This document shows, one piece after another, positions 14,361-24,184 of a DNA stretch of 64,000 nt. The stretch lies in assembly GCF_030052815.1 (NCBI RefSeq), contig NC_079502.1:6538103-6602102 (forward strand), in the 5' to 3' direction. The notes beneath the pieces are model-generated. The model did no database searches, was not told the origin of the DNA, and was given only the letters and a program-made list of their open reading frames with translations. The first letter of the stretch is position 1, and each line of letters starts with the position of its first letter. The stretch comes from Hevea brasiliensis. Its lineage: Eukaryota; Streptophyta; Magnoliopsida; Malpighiales; Euphorbiaceae. A program made the translations under genes and the position numbers.

Positions 14361-14750
14361 ATGATTGTTGCTTTTGATCTTTTTCCGATGGACCTCTTTA
14401 TTCCCCGATTGAAAATTATGATGACTGCACTTAATGACCGTGAGAGAACCGGACTAACTTACCGATCTGGATCAAGGACCTCGATCTTATTGACCTCGAA
14501 TCGTTCGACCAATACAAACGGCGAACTGATTTTGGGTGAGAAGACTGCTAATATTCCCCTTAACACCAGCGACTGCCCCTTGGCGTTCATCCGGCTCCTC
14601 TCCACACTGGGTGTTCTGACAGCGGCTCGGTTTCGAGCGGTAACATCGATGACGACGTCTCTCATCTTCATGGGAGTCATAGTCACCCCATCCGAGCTGT
14701 ACATCTATCCGATGTCAACAGTAGGTCTCCTGGTCAAACACATCTTTTGA
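14361..14750 (+). CDS. Short conserved protein of unknown function inside the B' LTR (antisense to the LTR)
   Basis: ATG at 14361 opens 129 residues starting MIVAFDLFPMDLFI, with ERTGLTYRSGSR, GELILGEKTANIP, LLSTLGVLTAARFR and SELYIYPMSTVGL in order. The B copy (minus 11491-11078) keeps the same frame and these blocks despite many substitutions, and has its own TATA box in the same place. An upstream in-frame ATG at 14250 precedes the TATA box and is unlikely to be used. I do not recognise the family, and no membrane segment or catalytic motif is evident. It lies about 1 kb upstream of the PF04195-type gene on the same strand. The product name is deliberately left open. Confidence 0.5.
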   Translation: MIVAFDLFPMDLFIPRLKIMMTALNDRERTGLTYRSGSRTSILLTSNRSTNTNGELILGEKTANIPLNTSDCPLAFIRLLSTLGVLTAARFRAVTSMTTSLIFMGVIVTPSELYIYPMSTVGLLVKHIF

Positions 14751-15211
14751 CTCAACCACGAGACTAGGCTTTGACATAGGCCTTTAGATGGGATGTTCCA
14801 CCGGTCTCTAGAGATCGCCCAAATGATGTATTTTATTTTCAATGTAATCCGATCTCCGGAGATCACTGAAATAATGTAGTCCAATTTTAATGTAATCCGA
14901 TCCCTAGAGATCGCCCAAATGATGTAATCCGATCTTTTGGAAATAAAGATTTTATTTTGTCGATTATCATCTTATTATTGTTGCATTAACTATTTTTCGA
15001 TCTCTGAAGTATTTACCCGATCCGATCTTTAATTTAAATGACCCTTAACCGATCCACAATTCAAAATATTCATCTTAATCTGCCGATCTCTAGTTAGCCG
15101 ATCTCTTTATGGAATTTCCAGAAAACTCATGAGACGTGTCAGAAACAGCTGGCAGATCCCGCTAACCGATGCACCGCTTGGGATGCCGTGAGCATTTAAT
15201 GCTCGGACGAG

Positions 15212-15219
15212 TATAAATA
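15212..15219 (+). promoter_or_regulatory. TATA box of the PF04195-type gene in B'
   Basis: GAGTATAAATAGGGG is a good plant TATA box about 160 bases upstream of the proposed ATG at 15375, leaving room for a leader of about 130 bases. The corresponding region is deleted from the B copy. Confidence 0.6.
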
Positions 15220-15374
15220 GGGGTGGGGTTAGCCAGTTACTCCCTTATGTCATTTTCAGTCTCTTGCGAACAACTTCAAAATTCTCTCGTTTTCTCAAGT
15301 TCTTCCGACACCGATCAGACTCCGGTAAGGGCTTTGATCTTTCTTTTAGTTTAAATTCTTTATTTCCTTTGAAA

Positions 15375-17040
15375 ATGAGCGGTGCCGAGGGTCAGAGAGC
15401 GACGAGCCCTCCTTCTATTCAGTTCTCGTGGTTTTCTGATAAAGTAGAGGTGGTCGGACCGATCGGGCGACCTGAACCTCCTCCATCGTCTGTTCCCGCC
15501 CGTGGCCAAGCAGGATCTTCAAGGCGAACACATTCTTCAGGGAAGGAAAATCTTCCCATGGACGAGCTGCCATCAATCTTGCAAGAAACCGACCTGCAGT
15601 CGTTCAGCCAGGAGTACAACATCGAGCCTGATTCGTACGAGCTCATCCGGTGTCACGGTGATCTTCGTGCCGATCACTTCTTTGAAGAGAATGACATGAT
15701 CATGGTATACGAGGAACAGTTAAAGGCCGGTCTACGGTTTCCTCTGGACGACTTCTTTAAGGAAGTTTTGAAATATCACCAAGTGTGCATCGCCCAAGTT
15801 CACCCGAACTCGTGGCGGATCTTAGTAGCCTTCCGAGGCCTATGTCGAGCTAAGGGGCTCCGACCTACAGCTAAAGTGTTCGCTGAACTGCACAGGCTAA
15901 CTCGTCGAAAGGACGACGAGTATTGGTTCTTCCAAGCGAAACCACACTGTGGGCTTTTCACCGATCTGCCCTCCTCCCTGAAGAATTGGAAGAACCGCTT
16001 CTTCATTCTAAGGAGTAAAATTCCGAACGGCTTCGAGGGTTTTCCTCGTAGCTGGCTGCACCAAGGCCCCTTGCTCACGAAGCACATTGCCTTAAATAGG
16101 GAAGAGGGCGCAATGGTGATGGAGTTGAAGGAGCAGGCGTCCAGAGAGAAGTTCTCTTGTTTGGATGCAGTGACTGCCGAACTGCATCACTGGACAATGG
16201 AGTTGATCACCGGCAAAGATCGCGAATTTCGGCTCTCTGACCTCGGCATCGGTATTTCCTATATCTCAGATCTTTGGACCTTAGCGATCTCACTGACCTC
16301 TTCTTTGTGCAGGTATGGCAAGCGGCGAAGCTTCCAAGGAGAGCCGGAAGCGAAAGAGGGAGATCTCCCGGAAGGTACGGGAGATGAAGCGAGCTGAGGA
16401 AATGCAGACACCCAGGCATGAGCCCGGGGAAATTCAAGGAGGCTCGTCTCAACCTTCTGGACCTCCGGTCATAGAAGTGGTCCGATCTCCCCCTCGCCAA
16501 GAAGAGCCGCCTCCACCTCCTCCAGTTGCTCCGAGCGCAGAAGGGGGTCCTTCTCAACCTTCTGTGAGGCCCCTTTCTCGAGGCGCTCAAGTTCTGATCC
16601 ACTCGCTGGAGAAGAACCGGACTGTTCGGGAAAACCCAGGTTTTGCTAAGGTATTGGGATCCACCATCTGCCTTCGGGAGGACCGGGATAGGCTGTCCCC
16701 GGACAACCTTGATGACATCCTGACCCGATCCATGAGCCTGAATGTGGAGTGCCTGGTGAACCAGCACATTGTTCGGGAGAAAGCTCATCGCCTGGGTAAG
16801 GAAGTCGAGAAGATGGGTCACGAGGTGTCTTCTCTCCGATCCCAACTCTCATCCGCTCAGGATTACATATCTCAAATTGAGGGGCGGATGAAGTTCTATG
16901 AGGACAAGCTGGCCGAACAGTCTCGTGTTCTGGCCGAGCGAACCCGTGTTCTGGAAGAAATTCAAGCACTTCGGACCATGAAGTTGCTCACATCGCTCAC
17001 CTTACTGAGGATCTCAAGGCGAAAGAAGAAGAGATGGTGA
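15375..17040 (+). CDS. PF04195-type ('putative gypsy type transposon') protein, two exons, antisense within the B' LTR
   Basis: Proposed exons are 15375-16251 and 16313-17040, with a 61-bp GT-AG intron (donor at 16252, acceptor TTTGTGCAG at 16304-16312) that keeps the frame and gives 534 residues. Start MSGAEGQRATSPP is preferred over an upstream ATG at 15264. Residues about 75-195 hold the family's core: LKAGLRFPLDDFFKEVLKYH and NSWRILVAFRGLCRAKGL. Exon 2 gives a basic SRKRKR segment, a Pro-rich linker (EEPPPPPPVAPS), the block LEKNRTVRENPGFAKV and a coiled coil. Compared with the B copy, one base is missing near 16977, ending the protein at 17040; the acidic tail survives in another frame at 17034-17240. 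Proteins of this kind accompany plant Ty3 elements; their function is unknown. Confidence 0.65.
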
Positions 17041-17240
17041 CAGGAGTGGCCGGTGCTTATGTGAATGCTCACAGGGATCTCTTGGCTGAACTCAAGAAGC
17101 ATTACCCCGAGGAGGACTTCTCCTGGATGGCAGACCTGGCTCCCAAGGGTGAGGGTGAGGATAGTGAGGAGGAGGCTGAGGGTGAGAGAGGGAATGAGCA
17201 GAATGTAGATCAGGCTAAGAGTGATCCTCCAGCCGAATGA
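17034..17240 (+). pseudogene. Out-of-frame acidic tail of the PF04195-type gene in B'
   Basis: The frame reads GAYVNAHRDLLAELKKHYPE, then EDFSWMADLAPKGEGEDSEE, to a stop at 17240. The same segment is joined in frame to the coiled coil in the B copy (minus, about 6170-6021). It was therefore the original C-terminus before the single-base loss near 16977. Confidence 0.7.
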
Positions 17241-18234
17241 CCTGTACAAACTTTAATATGAAATGAAGTCTTCTTTTTGTCCAGTGAATGAATGTGATCG
17301 GAAAATCTCTAAATTATTTAAACACTCGATTGTCTGAGTATATCAAAATAACTAAAAGTAATTATTAATCTAAGTGTAAGAGGTCGGAAAACACAATAAG
17401 CATGAGATCGGCAGGAAACCAACGCTCAACGGGACTTGATTAAAATTGGAAATTTGGCTTGAACATTTAAGATCGGGATCATCATTAAACCGGATTGAAA
17501 CCTTAACTTGATTATTCCTAAACTTTTAAAAGGGAGGCCGGCAATGAAACTGGTGACATAAAGATCTAGTGTTGGTTCAATTTTGTTTGACAGGAGAGAT
17601 CGGGAATGTAATTGACTGGTCAGGAAATTTGACAATTGGCTTGAGAGATCGGTGAGTGACTTGAGAGACCGGTAAGGCTTTGACTGATACGAGGACTTAG
17701 CATTGATTCGATTCTTTGTGAAGAGAGATCGGAAATGTGGTTAAATGGCAATGAGAGATCGGAAATGTAATTGGCTGGCAAAGGGAGACTTAGTGCTAGG
17801 GATCGGTTTCGAAGTTTATTGATTCTGGGGGTCGGCCAAAATATGGTATCGATACAGATGAGATCAAATCTCCTCCGCACGCCTCATTTGCAGAATCGCC
17901 CACATTGCTGACAGGTGCCAGAGTATGTCATGACAGTCCTGTACATCTCAATCTCTACCGTTGATCTTACTTGTAAGGACAAGTCCGAAGCCCTTGGATC
18001 AAAGAAGAAGATGACAAAACCAGCGCCTTTTATTCCCAGCCCTCGGATCGCCCTTGACAAGGAAATTTTGGGCCGTCAGATTAGAAGAGAGAAAGGACAA
18101 ATATTCTGAAAAGGATCTCAGCTGTTCATTTTGATTCTCTTTGATTCTCAAACATCAGATCATGTCCTTTAAGATCCAAACCTTCCATCTCCTTCAAGGG
18201 GAATCATGACCCTTCATTGGGAGCACACGTTCCC

Positions 18235-18242
18235 TATAAATA
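18235..18242 (+). promoter_or_regulatory. TATA box of the B LTR
   Basis: CCCTATAAATACCTGCATG lies in LTR sense upstream of the tandem array. The same element occurs inverted in B' at 13627-13634. Confidence 0.6.
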
Positions 18243-19209
18243 CCTGCATGAAAACTGTTGGAAAAAAAAAGAAAGAAAAAGGGTGGTGATTATAGTGGAA
18301 AGGCTCTGAAAATTGATTCAGTTTTGCTACTCTGCTATTTTTAAGCTAGAAAGACTTTAGAAACCAGTTTTCTAAAGTATTTTCTTTGAAGAAGTATTGG
18401 ACACTGAAACTCTTGATTTTCAGTTTGTTCATTGCTCTGCGATACCCTTTCTTAAGTTTCAATTCTGTTTTCACCACTTTTATATCCACTTTTATTTTCT
18501 GAGTTCAATCTCATTCATTATCATTCCGGTTTGATTACATGCTAACTAGGCATTCGTCATTTCAAGGCAAGCATTAGTCTCCAGACTATTAGCCCGAAAC
18601 TCTGCAACATTCGTAACTCCATAGTTAGTTCAATAGGTTCAACTTCCTACAGGTGAGTGTCTGAACCATTGCCTTATCCAGTGTTTGCTTTTATTTTCTT
18701 TTTACACTCATAATTTTCGTTAAAGTTTGTTTTATGTTAGAAGGTCCCACGTGGGTGGTTACTCTTGAGTTTATCTTTGATATATCAGTTCATGTTATTT
18801 ATTTGTTCTTGGTCTTTTATTATTTCCTAATGTAGGTGTTCTGGTTACGGGTAACGTATAGGTAGTTTGATAAAATGTTGGTAGCAGTATCTTACATAAG
18901 AGTTTTTTTTAATAAACGTTCAGATAATAAATCAGAGAATTATGAAGTCGAACCACTAGACTAGCTCGAGAAGATGACTGGGTAAAGGAGGGGGGTCGGA
19001 GCAAAATTGAATTTTAGACTAGCAAATGAAATAGAGCAAATGTTACCTGCCGAAAGGTATTGGTAAGGCGATCACATAGGAGGTCGGTAAAATTCAGTCT
19101 GGTGTCCCCTATCTAGTCACAAGGTACCAATGAGTTAAAAGAAGCCTTATTCGGGTCCTCAGCATCTTCGAATGTCAGAACCCTTAGTCTTAGGCTCTTA
19201 TGATGTGTA

Positions 19210-19610
19210 GTTGTAATCAAATTTCAAGAGGTCGGAAAAGTCCTTATCCGACTCTCATTCAAGTAAAAGAGATCAGAGGAGAGTTCTTATCCGATTCTCA
19301 ATCAAAATTTCTAGTAAATATCTAAAAGAGATCGGAGGAGAGTTCTTATCCGATTCTCAATCAAAAATTTTAATAAATATCTAAAAGAGATCAGAGGAGA
19401 GTTCTTATCCGATTCTCAATCAAAAATTCTAGTAAATATCTAAAAGAGATCGGAGGAGAGTTTTTATCCGATTCTCAATCAAAAATCTTAGTAAATATCT
19501 AAAAGAGATCGGAGGAGAGTTCTTATCCGATTCTCAATCAAAATTTTTAATAAATATCTAAAAGAGATCGGAGGAGAGTTCTTATCCGATTCTCAAATCG
19601 AATCTTAACA
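19210..19610 (+). repeat. Tandem array of six 59-bp units in B
   Basis: The unit start GATC(G/A)GAGGAGAG recurs at 19271, 19330, 19389, 19448, 19507 and 19566, an exact 59-base period. Each carries GTTCTTATCCGATTCTCAAT. It is the inverse of the B' array at 12250-12655. Confidence 0.93.
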
Positions 19611-20990
19611 AGTATGCAAAATAATCCCATAAATGAAAAACCGCTACGCGCCATCAATTCACTAAGGTTGTCTCATTTACTTGTGTATCTGGGTAATCCG
19701 AATTAGTGAAAAATCAAATATTCCCTTTTATCAAGAGGATTAACATCTCCTTTCGAACACCCCGCTAACTATCGATTTTAATTTATAAAAAGCGTAAGGT
19801 TAAATCTGCTCACCCTCATTGAGGGACGAGGTAGGGTGCCTAACACCTTCCCCACCCGTATACGGACCCCGAACCTAGAATCTCTGTTTTCGAAGTGGTT
19901 TTACGTTAGTTTGTTTTCATAAATGGTTTCCTTTAATTTCCCTCAAAATTAAAGTGGTGACTCCTCATTCCTTCCCACTTCGGTGAGGGTTCGTCTAGGC
20001 AACCGCAAAACTCTTGCGACACTTTGTTTTTAATTTAACTGACTTTTGCATATAATTAATTTAAATAAATACTTTGTAAATTAAAATTAATCTTGTTTGT
20101 AAATTAAACTAACATTGACATGTAAAATAAATTTAATTTAATACTTGGTAATTGTAAAATAAATTTGCATGTTATAAATCTTTATTAGGTTGTGATTGTT
20201 TGGGCCTTATGTGATATTAGAATAAATTACACATGTACATAATTAACTTAGTTCAATTATCTTTAGGATAACTTGGTGAAAATTAATTAATTAGGTTAAA
20301 TAGAAACGTAGGGTTATTTGAAATTAAATTTGTTTGTAAATTAAATTCTCAATAATAAATTAATTTTAATCATCTAGTAAATATCATTTAAATAATTAGC
20401 AACCCCATAGATAGGAATTACTTGTGCATGAAAATTGTGTGTAAACAACAACCCTTTTGTGAATTACTTGCGTGTGTAGGATTAGAATTGCATTTTTTAG
20501 GATAAAGTTTAATAAAGGAATAATAAACAAAACTTCTAAAAACATTAGTAGAGGACTGGCACTTAAATCAATGAAGTTAGACCAAGAGTAAGGGGTTCCT
20601 AACACCTTCCTCTTATGTACTCACTATCCCGAACCTAGACATTGGGCTATGGTAATGACGGTTGTGGAAACTCTGCAAGGAATAAGTTGCCATCCATGAC
20701 CCTTAGAAGAAACATTGAATATATTCCGGTTATTACTCGGGTGGCGACTCCTGTCTATCTATGCCTTCATGGCATAAATCCTTAGTACTGTGGTAGTGTT
20801 ATGGGAAGACGGTACTTACCAGTGATCTGATTCTATTAGGATTGTATGAAGTGCATGTCTAGGAAATGCTGTATAAGGAGGTAGTACTTAAGTGAGACCA
20901 TTGTGACTCCACCATCTTTCCTGAGCATTACCTAGTGTATTTTACATGATTCTAATGGATGATATTTCGCCTCACGCCCCCCCTCCTACA

Positions 20991-21010
20991 GTTTGGAGAC
21001 TCCACTAGGG
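20991..21010 (+). other. Presumed primer-binding site of element A
   Basis: GTTTGGAGACTCCACTAGGG follows directly after the LTR end. Position and the GACTCCACT...GGGAC context fit what is usual for Tat-type elements, but I cannot assign the tRNA. Confidence 0.5.
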
Positions 21011-21839
21011 ACTAAATGGATAGTTACTCTAACATGTTTCTATTAGTTTAATATTATTCCTCTGTTAAACTTTTTGCATTACACTATACTATCACACGGA
21101 TCACCCTTACCCTTTTAGCCCCATTAGTACTAGCCAAGGATACCATGGTTCTACTCGAGCTATGACGAATTGGTGAATGCTAGCACCCCATGCCTGTACC
21201 TTTGAGTATATAAAAGAGCCACAGATCCGGCCGTTGTGCTTAATGGACAAGCCCTCGCATGGGTGACCCTTTTCCTACCTGATGAAGCCATAAGCCATAG
21301 ATTTTAACCCTAGGTACTCCGTAGATTTTTGTTGTGCTAGATTTATAACCTTACTGTTCAAATCATAAGTTCTAGTGGTAGTTGAGATGAACCTAGGCCT
21401 ATGCATAGGCCCAATGTGTGTATGGGCCCAAGTCCATTTCAAAACCCATGTTAAGCAAGAGGATGCTTACTTATGGTTAAACTTTAAGGATATAAATCCT
21501 TTGTTTATGAGGGAAGGATCGTCCTGGACCACCCCCTGTTGGTGTGTCCAGTGTACCATAGCCTAGGATAGAATTTTTTTCTTACCCTGCACGTGAGAGT
21601 TGAAGGTATAAGGGGGCGAAGATTTAGTTCTGGAGATTTTTTTTTTTCAGTTTTGATTCAGTTTTTGGTCCGATTTTAGTTCAGTTTATATGGTCTGGTT
21701 TTGGGTTTAGTTTTGGTTCTATTGGTATGGTTCGGTTTTGGTTTTAACCAAAAAAAAAAAAAAGGTCCATTCATGCATTACATTCATGTACATAGCATGC
21801 TTAGGTTAACCCTTAAATCCTATTTTTTTGAGCAAACAT

Positions 21840-22520
21840 AGCCTCAAAACACACCAAAGAGACTTCCAATCAGGTCACTTGGGTTAGGGAAGGGAAGATA
21901 CTAGTAAGGATTTCACCTGCACTACTTAAGATGGAAGAAACTATGGCCGTGCTTGATGAAATATTAAACGCCAAGATGTTTGAGCTAGAAGAGACAATTA
22001 TGGTCAACTTTAGAAAGAGGCCCTAAGGTAGGCCAATTAAGTGGCATTAAAGTTATTAAGGTTTAAATTGTGTCTCACACCCTAAGGAGATTTTTTCCAA
22101 TTCAGCCAACCCTTATCCGAAGCTTTGGAGCATCTCAAAGCTCAAGACCTCCTACAGCTCTTAGTACTCAGACCACTACCAAATCTACTCCCACCTAGCT
22201 ATGATATCAACCAATGTTGTCGGTTTTACCAAGCCCACAGTCATGACACCGACTGATGCTTTCAACTTAAGCATGATATCTAAGACCTAATTGATACCAA
22301 AAGGATAATTGACGCAGAAAATCAACCAAAAAGCCCCATGCCAATCTAAAATTTTCACCTACACCAGGTCTCTACATGATCTCCATCACCCCAAATAACC
22401 CTAACAGAATTATTAACTTTATCCAACCCATCCAAAAGCCCAATGAACTTATCCAACCCATCCAAAAGGCCAGTGAACCTATCCAACCAATCCCAAGCCC
22501 AATGAACCTCAGTCTATAAT
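21840..22520 (+). pseudogene. Gag relic of element A
   Basis: Broken frames include VTWVREGKILVRISPALLKM and, near 22200-22300, a CCHC-like knuckle (CCRFYQAHSHDTD followed by CFQLKHDI), the usual nucleocapsid pattern of Tat/Ogre gag. A short direct duplication (AACTTATCCAACCCATCCAA) follows at about 22440-22480. Many stops. Confidence 0.65.
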
Positions 22521-22529
22521 GGTTGTTAA

Positions 22530-23262
22530 CATTTGTGATAATTCTAGCTATGATGAGGGTCCTTTGGATGTTTGGACTAATTCTGATGAGGAGATAGTTG
22601 CATTACAACTAGATGGTTCAGTTCCACTAGTGTCTAATTTTCAAGTTGTTGGGATCTATAAAAACTAGATGGATCTAAAAATGGCTACTATGAAGAAAGG
22701 GATGAAGTTTTTTCTTAGCATAGGCCTAGGAGAAAGTATAGATGGTCTGGTGATTTTTCTTGAGATGAAAGGGCATATTACGAGTTATGGTTTGGGCTAT
22801 GAGTCAACAGAAGAGGAAGAAGAGCCAAAGCCTCCTAAGTTCTTGAAAGAGGGGGCAATTACCTTGACATATGATTAGGAGTTATTAGATGTGAAAGAAT
22901 TATAGCAGAAAATCAACACCATTGATCTAAAGACTGCATGGAAGCCAAGAACCTAAAGTTACACTCTTAAGTTTGAGTTTGTCTTTTGTAATGCTCACAG
23001 TAGTGATACTGATGTTTCCATTTCTGATGTACTTCATGAAGATTTCGAGGCAAAAATTACTAATATGACTAGTTCTTTTGCTTACTTATTTGATGTTTAT
23101 TCTAACAGGCATATACATGGCATTCATAATCATTTAGAATCAGTTTCTATTAATGCATTAAAATCGATCTCTATTACTTTGGGTACACCAAATAATCCTA
23201 AAGACATTAAGTTAGCTGAAGATTTAACCCAAGAAGAAAGAGATAAATTTATAGCTTGTTAA
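22530..23262 (+). pseudogene. Protease-to-RT junction relic of element A
   Basis: Frames at 22669-22878 (MKFFLSIGLGESIDGLVIF, YGLGYESTEEEEEPKPP) and 23065-23262 (ISITLGTPNNPKDIKLAEDL, TQEERDKFIAC) correspond to the stretch normally found after the protease and just before RT in Tat-type pol. The RT itself does not follow: sequence after 23262 resumes at a much later point of pol. Confidence 0.6.
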
Positions 23263-23299
23263 CAAAGTACTAAGAAGCACATGCCTCGAGCTTAAAATC

Positions 23300-24180
23300 A
23301 GATGGCCAATTCCCAAGCCACGCTGGTGTCCGCATAGGAAAAGAGTGATCAAAAGTTGACTTAGCTAGTTATCCTAATGAAGAGTAAAATTTCATGCTAT
23401 GAAGGATTAATAGTAGCACATATGGACTTAGAGGGAGAAGGAAAATGATATGAAGACATAAGGAGGTCTCTGGAAGTGAGAGAATACTCACAATAAGCCT
23501 ATAAAAGAGATAGAGCAATAATTCATAGATTAGCCACTCAATTTACTTTAGCTAGGGGGCAATTCTACAAACTCTTATGTGTGATAAAAAAATAGGCTGA
23601 CCAAAAAATGAAAGAAGTACATGCAGGAATGTGTGATCCCTATATGAATGGAAAGGTTCTAGTTAAAAAAAAAATGTTCAAAATATATAAGGATTGGCTA
23701 GAAAATCTCCTTTATGTTCTTTAAGGTTATCGTAGTACTACAAGGACATCCATGAGGGCAACCCCATTCTCTTTAGTGTATGGGACTGAAATAGTGCTAC
23801 CCATTGAGCTAGAGGTCAAATCCTTGAGAGTGATACTAGAAGCTAAGATTCCTGAAAATGAGTGGGCCCAGTAAATATATGAAGAACTAGTTTTGATTGA
23901 TGAGAAGAGGATGCAAGCCTTGTATCATATGCAGGCTTATCAGAGAAAGATAGCCAGGGCCTTTAATAAGAATGTGAAGCCAAGAAAGATCAAAGAGTGA
24001 GATATAGTTTTGAAATAAGCTCAGCCCATCCCTTTTGATTTAAGAGGAAAGTTTTACCCAAGCTAGGATGGTCCATACATAGTCAACAAGATCTTGCCAC
24101 AGTAAGAATATCAGACCTGGATGGGAATGAATTTCAAGAACCAGTCAATTTAGACAGGCTTAAATGGTGCTTTGTGTGAG
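23300..24180 (+). pseudogene. RNase H/integrase relic of element A, with C-terminal integrase tail
   Basis: After fragments resembling the RNase H to integrase linker (LIVAHMDLEGEGK, RLATQFTLARGQFYK, MKEVHAGMCDPYMNGKVL), the integrase core is largely missing. The tail is readable from about 23690: GYRSTTRTSMRATPFSLVYG, TEIVLPIELEVKSLRVILEA, then RMQALYHMQAYQRKIARAFN and DGNEFQEPVNLDRLK near 24160. The order and wording of these blocks are those of Tat/Ogre-type integrases. Several in-frame stops. Confidence 0.75.
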
Positions 24181-24184
24181 ACAG

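Larger units (their letters stand above)
11850..17854 (-). mobile_element. Element B': inverted copy of the B family inserted inside B
   Basis: A 6,005-bp unit reading on the minus strand from TATCGATACC (17854) to CTTGCGACA (11850), the same termini as B apart from transitions. It is flanked by CAGAC at 11845-11849 and CAGAT at 17855-17859, a 5-bp duplication with one C-to-T change. Within it, 11850-13996 is the inverse of 17860-20021, and 13997-17854 is the inverse of the left half of B. B' is nearly intact and provides the reference layout: TATA box, tandem array and 3' motif in LTR orientation (minus), with two antisense genes (plus). Confidence 0.82.
5450..20021 (+). mobile_element. Element B: very long solo-LTR-like unit, split by inverted copy B' and by C
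   Basis: It begins TGTCGACACC at 5450 and ends CTTGCGACA at 20021, flanked by CTTTG at 5445-5449 and 20022-20026. The matching empty site is visible in the other LTR of A near 27594 (AACTTTGTTTTTAATT). Removing B' and C leaves about 5.4 kb with no internal direct repeat, so it looks like a solo LTR. TG...CA ends, a 5-bp duplication, a TATA box at 18235-18242 and the 3' motif shared with the LTR of A support this. Its left half carries, antisense, a broken copy of the PF04195-type gene. About 0.5 kb around that gene's promoter is missing compared with B'. Confidence 0.8.
4395..20990 (+). repeat. 5' LTR of element A, split by insertion of element B
   Basis: Two pieces, 4395-5449 and 20027-20990, match the uninterrupted order of the 3' LTR copy (26544 to about 27600, then on to 28220 and 38212-38550). 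A TATA box (CTATAAATAC) lies at 4991-5000, with its counterpart at about 27132-27141. Near the 3' end it carries CTAACACCTTCC, CCCGAACCTAGA and GGGTGGCGACTCC, a string of motifs also found in the LTR of element B. It ends CCTCCTACA at 20990. The duplication at the B junction is CTTTG. Confidence 0.85.

Noticed and set aside
19210..19610. Regular array considered as a CRISPR array
   Set aside because: Repeat plus spacer are nearly identical in every unit, so it is a plain tandem repeat; the DNA is plant nuclear.
5450..20021. Reading the B/B' block as one element with long terminal inverted repeats (foldback DNA transposon)
   Set aside because: The order of the four segments is not a simple inverted repeat, and the internal duplication CAGAC/CAGAT plus the matching ends are explained by self-insertion of an LTR-type unit.
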